49,797 bases of DNA. It comes from Ministeria vibrans ATCC 50519. Lineage: Eukaryota; Opisthokonta; Filasterea. Below the pieces are notes generated by a model. That model saw only the letters and a program-made list of their open reading frames with translations, did not search any database and had not been told where the DNA came from. Positions 1-10,914 of the stretch are shown here, in pieces. Where the stretch lies: contig CALSCP010002553.1 in the NCBI GenBank assembly GCA_943704425.1, forward strand, positions 48,022 to 97,818, written 5' to 3'. The stretch's first letter is position 1, and every line of letters starts with the position of its first letter. The translations under genes and the position numbers were made by a program.

Positions 1-357
1 CTTGTCGAGGCCGCCACTGCCATTCGCCAGGTTGCCGATACCCTCCCCACCTCTCAGTTTTTTTTTGCTGTTTGTATCTGTCGCTCCCGGCTCAATACGG
101 CCGTGTCTTGCTTCGACGTTGCGCGCATCGCGACGGACGACACGTGTATGATGGAGTGGCGCGCAGCGCGCTGCGATGCGTGGCTGTTTGCCCCTCTGTT
201 TGACGTCGATGCTTTGCGGCGTCACATTCGCAGCGCATTCGCTTCGTCTCTCGTCGCCGTCGTCGCCCGCACGGATCCCGACCGGCCCTTGCTCACTCCC
301 ATATGCCTCGCACTCACGACTGGCGGACTCTCGATGTGTCGGATTTTTCGTCAGTAG
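1..357 (+). CDS. C-terminal fragment of an unidentified protein
   Basis: The first frame is open from base 1 to a TAG at 355-357, so this is the 3' end of a gene that starts upstream of the window. The roughly 118 visible residues have GC-rich codon use like the neighbouring genes and no motif I recognise. A possible 27-nt in-frame intron (31-57, GT to AG) could be removed without changing the frame. It lies on the same strand as the villin gene, about 700 bases upstream. Function unknown. Confidence 0.4.
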   Translation, partial: LVEAATAIRQVADTLPTSQFFFAVCICRSRLNTAVSCFDVARIATDDTCMMEWRAARCDAWLFAPLFDVDALRRHIRSAFASSLVAVVARTDPDRPLLTPICLALTTGGLSMCRIFRQ

Positions 358-1053
358 TCAAACAAAAAAAGCAAACCAATGAGAAAAGGGAACTTTGCGT
401 CGCTCCTGCTTTGGCAGGCTCCAATGCGCAGCGCCTCTCTGCCTGCAGGGTGCGGGCAGGGCGGCTTCACTCGGTCGCTCCAATCCCTTCTCTGCTTCTT
501 TCTCTCCTTTCGCTTTTGGCTTTTTTTTTTTTTCTGGCTTTGTTTTTCGGGGAATGCTTTGTTTTCGTCGTCGTTCGACGCTGCAGCCCCAATTTCCACC
601 GGCCTCTACGGATTGTCTCTCGAACACTTTCCCTTTAGATTGCTGCAAAAGGATCTACACTATCGTGACCGATTCCTTTTCCTTTTGCCTTTTTTTTTTC
701 TCCTTATTTGCCGAAAAAAATCGTGACGACATGATTAATTTACAAAGATCGTTTGTTTCGAATGCGCATTCCCTCTTTGCCGCTTTGTCATGTTGCAACA
801 AGGCAAATGCTGTGCCCCGATGCAGCACTCTGCGTCCGGACAACGCCAGCAAAACCGCTTTTGTCCTTTGTTACTACTACTCCGCATTTTCGTTTGACTC
901 TCTCGTTTCTTTTTGAGCAGTCTCATCTGTGTTCTTCATCGTCTTCTGTTTTTTTTCCCCTGCTCTTTATATTACTCTTTATTATTACGATTATTATGTA
1001 TTAATAATTTTTTCAATAATAATATTAATTATTTTCTTGTCTGTTTGGTTTAG
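358..1053. other. T-rich intergenic/5' region of the villin gene
   Basis: This stretch is rich in T runs and ends in an AT-rich tract and a clear splice acceptor (AG at 1052-1053). The first coding exon of villin must lie upstream of 1054 and be in phase 1, for instance a start codon plus one base, but I could not place it with confidence. Short ORFs here lack coding character. Confidence 0.5.
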
Positions 1054-3853
1054 TCGACATTGCCTTCAAGGGTGCAGGAGCCAAGGTTGGACTGGAGGTC
1101 TGGCGCATTGAGAAGATGAAGCCCATCCAGGTAATGTCTGCCTGACTCTTTGGGGCATGTCCCTAATAACGTATCTCCTTTTTTCCCTTTAATATTAGAT
1201 TACGGATCAGCGCAAGTTTGGTCAGTTCCACACGGGCGACTCGTACATTGTGCTGCAGACGAAGAAACGCTCGACGGCGCTGGAGTGGCACATCTTCTTC
1301 TGGCTTGGCAAGGAAACGAGCCAGGACGAGATGGGCGTGGCGGCGTACAAGACAGTGGAGCTTGACGACTCGCTCGGTGGCGCACCCATTCAGCATCGTG
1401 AGGTGCAGGAGCACGAGAGCAACGAGTTCCTCTCCATCTTCAAGGACGGCATCAAGTACCTCAAGGGAGGCGTCGACACGGGCTTCAAGCACGTCGACCG
1501 CGAGGCGTTTGAGACGCGTCTGCTTCACATCAAGGGCAAGCGCAACGTACGCGTCTCGCCCGTCGAGGTCAAGGGCACGTCGCTCAACAAGGGCGACGTC
1601 TTTGTGCTCGACGTCGGTCGCACTCTGTACCAGTGGAACGGCTCGGGCTCGAGTCGCTCGGAGCGCATCAAGGGCCTCGAGGTCACCAAGAAGATTTCGG
1701 CCAACGAGCGCGGTGGCAAGTGCGAGATTATTATCATTGAGGACGGCAACGACGACGACAGCGCCTTCTTCCAGGCGCTCGGTGGCAAGCCGTCGCACAT
1801 TAAGTCGGCCGAAGAGGGCGGCGACGATGCAGGCTTTGAGCGTGCTCTCTTGGCCAACACCAAGCTGTACAAGGTGTCGGATGCCAGCGGCAAGCTGCAG
1901 GTGTCCGAGATCGGCACGGTGCCCCTCAAGCAGACCATGCTCGACACCAACGACTGCTTCATCGTCGACCAGAGTGGCCAGGCACTCTTTGTTTGGGTCG
2001 GCAAGGGCTCGTCGGCACAAGAGAAGAAACAGTCGATGATCACGGCGCAAAACTTCATCACGCAGAAGAAGTACAAATCGCACATTCCCGTCACACGTGT
2101 CGTCGAGTCGGGCGAGACGCCGCTGTTCAAGGCCAACTTCCAGGACTGGAAGGACCCCAACGCCATGAAGCCGGGCTCGTTCCTCTCCAAGCCCGGTGGC
2201 AACATTGCCAAGGTAGAGCAGAAGAAGATTGATCTCGCCGCCATGCACGCCAAGAAGGTGCGCGAGCAGGAGATGCTCGTCGACGACGGCAACGGCAAGC
2301 TCGACATTTACCGCGTCGAGAACTTCCAGCTCGCCGCCTGGCCCAAGGATCAGTACGGCCAGTTCTACGGCGGTGACTCGTACGTCATGCTGTACGCGTA
2401 CAAGGACAAGCGTGGCAAGGAGGCCTGGATTATCTACTTCTGGCAGGGCCTCGCGTCGACGCAAGACGAGAAGGGCGCGTCTGCTCTGCTCGCCATGAAG
2501 ATGGACGACGAGCTCGGTGGTGCACCCGTGCAGGTGCGCGTTGTGCAGGGCAAGGAGCCCGAGCACTTCCTGCGCATGTTCAAGGGTCGCATGATCATCC
2601 ACGAGGGTGGCGCTGCCAGCGGCTTCAAGAATGTCAACGCTAAGGATTCGTACGACACGGACGGCACGCGCCTCTTCCAGGTGCGTGGCACCAACGGCTT
2701 CAACACACGCGCTGTGCAGGTGAAGGAACGCTGTGCGTCGCTCAACTCCAACGACTCGTTCATCCTCGAGTCGCCCGGCGGCTGCTTTGCCTGGTTCGGC
2801 AAGGGCGCGACCGGCGACGAGCGCGAGTTTGCCAAGAGCATCTCGCGCATGGTGTGCCCCGGCCGCGAGGTCGACAACATCATGGAGGGCAGCGAACCGG
2901 AGGCCTTCTGGTCGGCGCTCGGTGGCAAGACCGAGTACGCGAACGCAGTGACGCTGTCGATGCCCGAGGAGGAGTTTGAGGCGCGTCTCTTCCTCTGCTC
3001 CAACAACAAGGGCTACTTCTACGTCGAGGAGCTCTTCAACTACGACCAGGAAGACCTCATCGAGGAGGACGTCATGATCCTCGACGCCGGCAAGGAAGTC
3101 TTTGTTTGGATTGGCAAGGGCGCCAACGACACGGAGCGCAAGATGGCCATGGACACGGTGCAAAAGTACGTCACCAGCGATCCGGGCGCTCGCGATCCCG
3201 ACACGCCCATTATGCGCGTCACCCAGGGTGCTGAGCCGCCAAACTTTACGGGCCACTTCTTCGCGTGGAACCCCGACAAGTGGAGCGACGGCAAGTCGTA
3301 CGAGGAGCTCAAGGGGGATCTCACCGGCAGCGAGGCGGCTCCCGTCACCTTCACTGCACAGTCGGCGCCTCCGCCGCAAATCAAAAACTCGTCTGGAAAC
3401 CCCGCTAACGTTGGTCGCAGCTTTGTCTCGGCTGCACCAACCCCGTCTGGCGGTGCTGCAGTGCCCCGTGCCACCGGCGGCTACGGTTCGGGACGCGGTG
3501 CCACGTCGGCACAGCGTCTGGGTCCGGGCTCAGCTGCGCTCGCGTCATCTGGCAACAAGAAGGTGTCGGGTGCGGGCAACCTGTTCCAGGGTGTGCCGCT
3601 CGGCGACTCTAACAAGGACTCGGGTCCGTCCGTCGAGGGTCTTAGCACCTCGTCACCCATGGGCGTGACCCACCCTGTGCACGCGCTGCAGTGCACCGCC
3701 GACTGCCTGCCGAGCGATGTCGACGCGGACACGCGAGAGATGTGGCTGAGCGAGCGTGACTTTGTCTCTCTCTTCAAGATGAACCACGACGCCTGGTCCA
3801 AGATCCCCGCCTGGAAGAAGAAGACGCTCAAGAAGGACGTGGGTCTCTGGTAG
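1054..3853 (+). CDS. Villin/gelsolin-family actin-binding protein
   Basis: Visible exons are 1054-1130 and 1199-3853; the start codon is in an exon not located. The protein has a gelsolin-type opening (AFKGAGAKVGLEVWRIE), then six gelsolin-like repeats over about 720 residues with the usual W-x-G-K-G signatures (FVWVGKGSS, AWFGKGATG, FVWIGKGAND). A Gly/Ser/Ala-rich linker and a C-terminal villin headpiece follow; the headpiece begins near 3739 and ends in the Lys-rich helix KKKTLKKDVGLW. Family members sever, cap and bundle actin filaments under calcium control, and the headpiece adds a second F-actin site. Length (about 900 residues) and domain order match villin rather than plain gelsolin. 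A 738-residue open frame on the opposite strand is a codon-bias shadow. Convergent with the methyltransferase gene downstream. Confidence 0.93.
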
Positions 3854-4138
3854 AAACAGCGACCTATTGCATGAGAGTGTTGTGTGCGTGTGAAAGAGGG
3901 AAGGGGGGTTGTGGCTGTGAGTGGGTGCACATGTGTTTGGCTCTTTTATTTTTCTTATCTTCTTGTCGTTTTCGTTTTTGTTCTGTGCTTTTTTATTCTA
4001 ATTGTGCGTGTGCAAATGAAGATGGCTCTATAAACTTTTCTACCAGTAATTACAATTTGGATTCCTTGCGTGTTTGTCTTCTCTCAATGTTTTCCATGGC
4101 CCTTGAGAATATTTACATTTTGCACTAGTGACAAAGAT

Positions 4139-5378
4139 TTACGATTGTTTGGTGGCTGTGACAAGAATGCATTCAAGAGGGGCGCGACGAGTCGCAGCGG
4201 CATCCATGAGCCAGCGGGCAACGGCAAACCCGCTCCATGCAGCGGGGCGGGTGGTATGGGCAAGGGCAGAGTGGTGGGTGCGGATGAAGGTAGCAAAGCC
4301 AGCAAAGACGTGCGGCGAGAGACACTCCGTGTGGATCTGTGTGAAGCCGCACTGACGCAGACGGTCGGTGTACGCAGCGCAATCGTAGAGGTTGGCAGGG
4401 GGGACACATGCCAGGTATGCCACAATTCGATCAATCAGAGTCACTAAAACATTATAATAGCATTATTGCATCTAATATTATTGCATTTATTGTGGCGTTT
4501 AATTTTTTTTTTTACCTTTGTGTCCGTCTGTAAGACAAAAATCGACAATAGCAAGTTTGCCTTGGTCGCGGAGAACGCGATGGGATTCGCGGAAAAAATC
4601 TTCGCGAGTGACAAAGTGATAAGCAGAGTCGAGTGAGAGCACTCGATCCAACGAATCGCTAGGACAAGACGCAAAACGGCTCAGTAGTGTGCGGCTATGT
4701 CGCATTGTACAAGATGTGCGCTTACGCTTCGGCTGGAAGATTCACAGCTGAGGCAACACGTGCTCTAATTTCGACATGGTTTGCCGGAGAGGTGGCGAGG
4801 AGAGCGTGTGCTCGGATGTTGGCCTGGTCCACCTGAGCGGCACTCAGGTCAATGCCGACAATGTGCGATGCCTCGGTCGTCTGGGCGCACAGGAGCATTT
4901 GATCGCCACACCCGCAACCTACATCGAGAACAGAGTGGCCCTTTTCAATGGAGGCGGCAGCGAGAAGGCGGCTTGAGAGCGCACGACACGCCTCGACAAA
5001 GTTGGTTGTGTCCGTCCACAACCCAAAGTTCATCCACTGCGACTCGGGCACTTGCATGTTCAACAGGGCGCGCTAAGAGTGGAGCATGAAATAGCATGTG
5101 AGTATATTCGGCGGCAAGGGAATGTCACAGAAAGCCGTCCTGGCGCGCACCTGAGAGAGTTTAGGGTCATACATGACAGCAACACGCGAACTTTGCAGCC
5201 ATTCCCTCACAAAGCCAGCGACTGACGCGGCAGCGCGCACCGCCTGAAGGCCAGCTATGCCAACGAGAAGTCCTAAAAGTGTGTGTGTGTGTGTGATCGG
5301 GCGTAAGATGAGGCATGATGGTGAAACGAGAGTCCAACCGAGCGTGAAGTCAATGATGAATAAGAGTAAAGTTTTCAT
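4139..5378 (-). CDS. SAM-dependent class I methyltransferase with N-terminal hydrophobic segment
   Basis: Exons on the minus strand: 5378-5339, 5272-5151, 5072-4726, 4694-4516, 4443-4139 (993 nt, 330 aa). The N-terminus (MKTLLLFIIDF) plus the next Gly/Ala-rich stretch looks like a signal or membrane anchor. The methyltransferase core begins near residue 100 with motif I VLDVGCGCGD (about 102-111), motif II GIDLS (about 127-131), and a later LSLDSAYHF then HRVLRDQGKLAIVDF pattern typical of Methyltransf_11/UbiE-like enzymes. The C-terminal 100 residues are less conserved. The substrate cannot be told; small-molecule or lipid methylation is plausible. Removing the 31-nt intron at 4695-4725 is required, since reading through gives an immediate stop. 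The gene is divergent from the next one, with 189 bases between start codons. Confidence 0.85.
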
Positions 5379-5567
5379 TATTTATTTACAACGAGTGTAC
5401 GAGGCCGAGGCCATACACATTTGATATTACAATGAGATCTCAGAACTCGCACTATCGATCACTAAACTTAGATACATACTGAGCGATTGAGGGGCGATTG
5501 AGCGACCGAACAGAAAAGTACAATTCTATTTTCTAACTCATTATATTTTTTGATACACCACTCTCTG

Positions 5568-5870
5568 ATGGAGCCTCTGTCAAAGATTCTTCCCAGGCGA
5601 CCCCCGGCGGAAGTGGCTGAGGATGGAGACGACGACGAGGAGCCTGTGGACGAGGATGGCGTCCCTTTAGCGTTTCGCGCGCTTTTAGAGTCGAGCGGTG
5701 ATGAGGAAGACAACGACGAGGGCAAGGGCGACGAGGACGACAAGGAGGCGCCGGGCAGGGACGCCTCGCACGACAGACACACGAGAAACAAGCGACGTGC
5801 GATGGTATTGAGCCACTCACTATTTTCCTCTTCACTTTGTTGACACTTCTCTTTCTATTTTGTACTCTCT

Positions 5871-5905
<35 letters not shown>

Positions 5906-7024
5906 GAAAGCCGATTTGAAAACGTCAACGCACACTGTTGCACGTGACACCAATGTTGCTGCGCGTCTCAAGTCGGCGAAGACGGCCAAGTTCCACGGCG
6001 CATTTGACTCGCAGGAAGTCATGTTGTTGATCAAGGCAAAGGACATTGCCAAGAGCGAGTACGTGAGTGCGTGCGGTGTGTGGCATTCCGTTCTCTCTGC
6101 GTAGATCACTCTCTGCTCATTCTCTTCTCTCTTTCACACAAACACACACACACACGCTCTGCGGATCACTCTTTGCTTGCTCTCTGCTCACACACACTCT
6201 CTCTGCTCTCTTCCTTTCTCTTTCTCTCTCTTCTCGTGTAGGGAAGAACTGATGCAAGTTGCCGAATATCTTATTCCTCGAGCCTACCCTGAGGTGATTC
6301 GTGGTATGCCGTACTCGAGGGGTTGTCTAATTAGCTAACTCATCCTTCCTCTTCTTCAGAACAACTTGAGTCACCCGAATTTGCACAGGCGTATGAAAAT
6401 CACCAGATGGCGCGCACGACAAGCCAACAAAGACATGCGCGTCGTGAACGAGGCAAAGAGCGTCCTGGAGAGGTGCGATTTCGTGTGCACCGCGTCGACG
6501 ACACTGAAGAAAGTGAACACCACTACAGAAACACACGCCTGTCCCCAGTCGCGACCACGACCACAACAATGGCGATGCGCGACAAAACAACACCCAAAGC
6601 ATCTTCTTCAGCACTACCAGCATCATCATCATCAGCGTCAACAGCAGTAGCAACGGTAGCAACGACACGCGGTGCCGCTGAGGCGTCTCGGGCACCCACA
6701 GCCACATACCCGCGCCCGCGCACCCCATACTACGCTCACTCTCACCAGCACGCACAGCAGCGCATTGCGCATCTCACCCATGCCATGGACTCGGCTCTCC
6801 ACCTGACAGTCAACCAGCGCTTCCCACGGCCACCCACACAACTCACGCGTGCGCAACAAGCGTATGTTGTGCGTCTGCAGTCCCACATGGACCGTGTACT
6901 CTGTCTGCCTCCGCCCAAGCCCCTCGCGCCCCATCCTGCCGGTGTCGTTCCTTTTGTCTTTGCCAAGCGCCCTCTCTCCACAGAGGCGACGTACGCCCGA
7001 AAGAGAGCCAAATTTGTCAAATGA
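5568..7024 (+). CDS. Unknown acidic/basic nuclear-looking protein
   Basis: Exons 5568-5804, 5907-6058, 6242-6303 and 6360-7024 join in frame (371 aa). The N-terminal 70 residues are very acidic (runs of D and E), then a basic patch (RHTRNKRRAMK). A compact, probably helical region encoded by exons 2-4 follows (EVMLLIKAKDIAKSEEELMQ, then IPRAYPEVIREQLESPEFAQ). The C-terminal half is Thr/Ala/Pro-rich and ends KRAKFVK, a possible nuclear localisation signal. I do not recognise the family; the helical block is the best part for a sensitive profile search. Introns 1 and 2 contain CT and CA microsatellites. The start codon chosen is the first in-frame ATG. Confidence 0.75.
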
Positions 7025-7272
7025 AATACAAATTGTATAATATTTTATTATAATAGCTCGATTCTCTATTATTTTCTTTTTTATAATAGAATCAAATAAT
7101 AATTATAAGAATTACTTCATTATAAAGAGTAAACTTACTAAACTAGCAAAAGTCAAAACTTAACAGTCAAATCATAATCTGAGATTTTTGTAAAATTTAA
7201 TAATAATTATTTTGATTTGTTCTTCTTCTGACTTGTGAATCTTTTTTTTTCGTTGCAACCCCTTAAAGTAAA

Positions 7273-8364
7273 ATGCACCGCTTTGTGCTCCTAGCGTTGC
7301 TGGCGTGCGTGTGCAGCGTAGCTTCAGCAGACAACGTGCAGCTGGCGTACTTCTCGTCGGACTCGGCGCAGGGACAGCCGCTCAACAGCGCGTGTTCGCT
7401 GTCGGCGAATCCGGCGGACGGCACGTCGCTGCTGTGGCAGGAGTACGCCGTCTCGACGCTCAACGTGTGCCGCCCGTCTCTCTCCGTTGTCGGCCAGTTC
7501 CACATGCTCAGCTACGCCAACGGCACGACGCTCCGCTACGACGTGCGCCTCCAGTGCGACTCGCCCGTCTGCGAGAAGTGCTCCGTCGTCGCCAAAGACG
7601 TCTTGGCGAACAACTGCACAGCCGTGAGCGCCGGCTCCATCATGCTTACCCAGGCGAGCGACTGCCTCTTCAAGGGCAACGCCGCACCGACCTTTTCCGA
7701 CTCCGTCTTCGCCATGATCCGCACGTACCGACCGGCGACTCAGACGCAGCAGCCGATGCCCGCACCGTCGCCCTCGACTCCCCCAGCGGGTGCCACCCTG
7801 TGCGCTCTCTCAGCCGCACGCACACGCACGCTGACCATTCTGAACGCAACGGGTCTGTGCGTTCCCTACAGTGAGTCCGACCCACTCGCTGGTTTCTACC
7901 GCCTCTCGCGTACCAACACCGGCACTGCAAGCTATCCGTCGTACCAGTTCATCGACAATTGCGCCACGGTCAACTGCTCCCACTGCGACGCACCACTCGA
8001 CCTCCAAATGGGCTACTGCCAGGTGGCTCCTGACCTCTCGCCCAACGTCGCCGAGAGCGTCATGATGGCGCGCACACTCACCTGCTCCGATCCCAATCCT
8101 GGCGGTCTCATCCACACACACATGCCTACGGGCATCATTGCGGGCGTCACATCGGCACTCTCGCTTGCCATCCTTGCCCTTGGCATCTTTGTTGCCGTTC
8201 GTGGCCGTCGTCACCAGCAGGTTGTGCTCCTATCCACCAACATCACCGATGAGTTTGTCCCTTCCCAACAACGTCTGCTCACCGTCAACCACGACGAGTC
8301 CTCTGAAAAGATCGAGCCGACCCTAGCGACCGAACCCACCGAAACTTCCTCTTTGCTGCACTAA
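7273..8364 (+). CDS. Single-pass membrane glycoprotein with duplicated Cys-rich ectodomain
   Basis: A single exon encodes 363 residues. A signal peptide (MHRFVLLALLACVCSVASA) opens it, a transmembrane helix lies near residues 288-308 (GIIAGVTSALSLAILALGIF) followed by a basic stop-transfer RGRRH, and a short cytoplasmic tail ends it. The ectodomain holds two related units, about residues 41-131 and 177-271. Each has a C-x4-C-x2-C-x(10-11)-C cluster (CDSPVCEKC and CATVNCSHC) preceded by an aromatic/Gly segment. A Pro/Ser-rich linker near 160-173 separates them, and several N-x-S/T sites are present. I do not recognise the domain. It may be a cell-surface or endolysosomal protein; no ligand can be inferred. 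Confidence 0.85.
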   Translation: MHRFVLLALLACVCSVASADNVQLAYFSSDSAQGQPLNSACSLSANPADGTSLLWQEYAVSTLNVCRPSLSVVGQFHMLSYANGTTLRYDVRLQCDSPVCEKCSVVAKDVLANNCTAVSAGSIMLTQASDCLFKGNAAPTFSDSVFAMIRTYRPATQTQQPMPAPSPSTPPAGATLCALSAARTRTLTILNATGLCVPYSESDPLAGFYRLSRTNTGTASYPSYQFIDNCATVNCSHCDAPLDLQMGYCQVAPDLSPNVAESVMMARTLTCSDPNPGGLIHTHMPTGIIAGVTSALSLAILALGIFVAVRGRRHQQVVLLSTNITDEFVPSQQRLLTVNHDESSEKIEPTLATEPTETSSLLH

Positions 8365-8455
8365 CGTATTGTTCTGAATATTCTCAATTAATGCCCAATG
8401 TACAATAATTAATATTAATAATTATAATAATAATAATTTTTTACCATTAATTTTA

Positions 8456-10422
8456 ATGAGCACACATTTGCATCGCTTCCTGGTGTACTCTGCTGAAGGG
8501 GATGCATCTTTGTACACCAAAGCGATCGAGGCGTACACCAAGGTACTAATTACGGAGATGTCACTCAACGTTCTCAACCACCAACAACCGCACAAACTAC
8601 TGTGAAAGGCGCTCGAGCTTGATGCTCAGGCGACGGCCGTCCTTGTCGGTCGAAGCAAGTGCTACGTCTCACTGGGCGACACTCAAAGAGGCCTAGTCGA
8701 TGCCACCACCGCGTACACGCTCGAGCCCGGTGTGCCGCGCTGTCTTCTGCAACGCGCCCAGTGTGAGTTTGCCATGTCGCACTTTGAACTCGCCCTTGTG
8801 TTCTTCCACAAGGGCCACCGCCAGCGACCTGACATCTCCGAGTTCCGTCTCGGCGTTCAAAAGTGCGAAGAGGCCATTCTCAATGCCCTTGGCGACGGCT
8901 CCCATGCGCGCGCGGTGCGTCAGCAATTGGCGTGTTGTGCAAATTTCATTTGTTTTGTTAATTTTCTTTTGTAGATTCGCAGCAGTGCCGCGGTTAACGT
9001 TGCACAAGTACACCAGCAACTAGAGACACAGCACCAACCGTTAACGTTGCAACAACATTTGCCACCTGTTCGTCGTCAATCTCGACGAGGATCGCACGCT
9101 GACGCCCTGTCGCCTAGCAACTCGCCACCCCCACCCGAACTGGCACCACTCGGCTCCAAATCAGCTAGACACCTCCTGGCCGAACTCTCCGACGACAAGG
9201 TCTACTTGAAAACACTCTTGCACGAGGAAGCGTCGGCGCTTGCTGCACGAGCGCAGGCGGAAGCAGAACGTGCCGACGCACTACCGCACAGACACAAAAG
9301 CAAATCGAGGTCGAAGAAACCGACCGCCAAAAACAGCACACGTGGTGTGACTGAGATTGCTGCGTCAGGGTTGAGCTACTTGGATGCGCGCTCTGAGTTT
9401 TGGCAACAACACAATCCGGCCATGCATACACGACGACCGCAGACGACACAAAAAGGAACGACGCCCATGAAGAAGAAAGAAGACAGACATCCTGCCAGAG
9501 GTTTGGGCGCAATTGTTGCAAGTGCGCCACCAGACGACGTGGCGCGAGCACTCGAACGGTGTTCGAATGCACTGGAGCGCGGTGAGACCCAGGAATGTGT
9601 GACACAAGGACAGGCTTTGGAGCAACGCCTGAGTGCCATGTCGTTCAAGGCAAAACCACGCGTGGTGTGTGCCCTCCTGACAATCCTCGGGCGTGCCCAC
9701 ACTGCCCTGGACAACCCCCGCCTTGCACTGCACCACCATGAACAAGCACTAGCCATTGCGCGCGCCAACTCCCTTGCCGAGGAAACAGCACACGCACTGG
9801 GTCATGTGGGTCGCATCTACGCGCACACCAGCGAGTACCAACGGGCCATTGACCGAAAAGGCACGCATGCATCCCAGCACAACACGCGACCACCACACGC
9901 AGCTCGAGCTCGCATGGGTGCACCACGACACAGCCAAGTGCCATCGCGCACTCGGACACCACAACGATGCCGCACGCGAGGCCCAGGCGGCCCTTGACGC
10001 GGCCGTGTCCGCAAACGACTCTCGCTGGCTTCTCAATGCCCATCTGCTCACTGCACACTGTCTCCGTAAGAGAATAACACACAAAGCTAGGCGAGAGAGA
10101 GAGAGAGAGGGAAGGGGGGAGACGGAGAGAGGGGGACAAAGTGATAGAGAGAGAAAAAGAACCAAAGTGAGAGAGAGAGGTGGGAGAGAAAGGAACACAG
10201 TGATACAAAGGAGAGGGGAACAAGTATGCAAATTTATGAATTTTATGTGCTTCTTTGAACATTCTCTATGTTGCCTTTCTGTTTCGCTTTGTAGGTCAAA
10301 ATGGAAAGAAAAGCAAAGCGAAGGAGCATTTTCTCTCTGCGATTGCGTATGCGCGTGATCTCAACGACGAGAAGTGTCGTGAGGAAATCACATTGGAAAT
10401 GGAAGAAATGGAAATGCAATAA
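8456..10422 (+). CDS. ODAD4: ODAD4/TTC25-like outer dynein arm docking TPR protein, probable frameshift
   Basis: Exons 8456-8542, 8609-8914, 8975-10065 and 10295-10422. N-terminal TPR motifs (RSKCYVSLGD, then FELALVFFHKGHRQRPDISEF) closely follow the ODAD4/TTC25 family, including the FRLGxQK-EEAI stretch. The C-terminal TPR block (LELAWVHHDTAKCHRALGHH, then QNGKKSKAKEHFLSAIAYAR) also matches. The protein helps dock outer dynein arms on axonemal doublets, implying a motile flagellum. Exon 3 changes frame between AYAHTSEYQRAIDR and the C-terminal block. Omitting one A from the AAAA run at 9856-9859 restores continuity and gives 536 aa; no GT-AG intron does so without losing conserved residues. 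This may be a sequencing indel or a real lesion. The last intron carries the GA/core repeat. Confidence 0.85.
10090..10212. repeat. GA-rich array with core repeat, ODAD4 intron 3
   Basis: Runs of GA alternate with copies of CAAAGTGATAGAGAGA-like cores, some degenerate (CAGTGATACAAAG). It lies wholly inside the last ODAD4 intron, in purine sense orientation. Confidence 0.85.
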
Positions 10423-10502
10423 AGAAGAATAATTGTAATTATTATTAATATTATTGTACTACAGATACTCGCAAATACGGGGTATACAAATCGGAGGATG
10501 GG

Positions 10503-10761
10503 TTAGAGAGAGGACTTATCTTCGAGCTGACGAGCGACGAGACGGGCGTAAAGACCATTATTGGCAACGAGAACGTCGTGTGAGCCGCTCTCAACAGCAC
10601 GCCCGTGGTCAATGACGACGATGCGATCGGCATTGCGCACTGTGCTCAGCCGGTGTGCGATCACGACAACGGTGCAGCGGCTCTCGCGCATGATCCGGTC
10701 TAGCGCTGCCTGTACAATTGCCTCGCTCTCAGCGTCCAACGCCGATGTCGCTTCGTCCTAC

Positions 10762-10828
<67 letters not shown>

Positions 10829-10879
10829 AAGTGATAGAGAGAGAGAGAGACAAAGTGATAGAGAGAGAGAGAAACAAAG

Positions 10880-10914
<35 letters not shown>

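Noticed and set aside
1163-3379. 738-residue open frame on the minus strand opposite villin
   Set aside because: It overlaps exactly the GC-rich villin exon and has the Leu/Val/Ala/Arg-rich make-up of an antisense shadow; the plus-strand frame shows clear gelsolin repeats.
4726-5063. Methyltransferase as two separate genes divided by a stop
   Set aside because: Removal of the 31-nt GT-AG segment restores a continuous family alignment across the junction.
6366-6650. Alternative frame in the last exon of the unknown acidic protein
   Set aside because: It stops early and does not join the upstream exons in phase.
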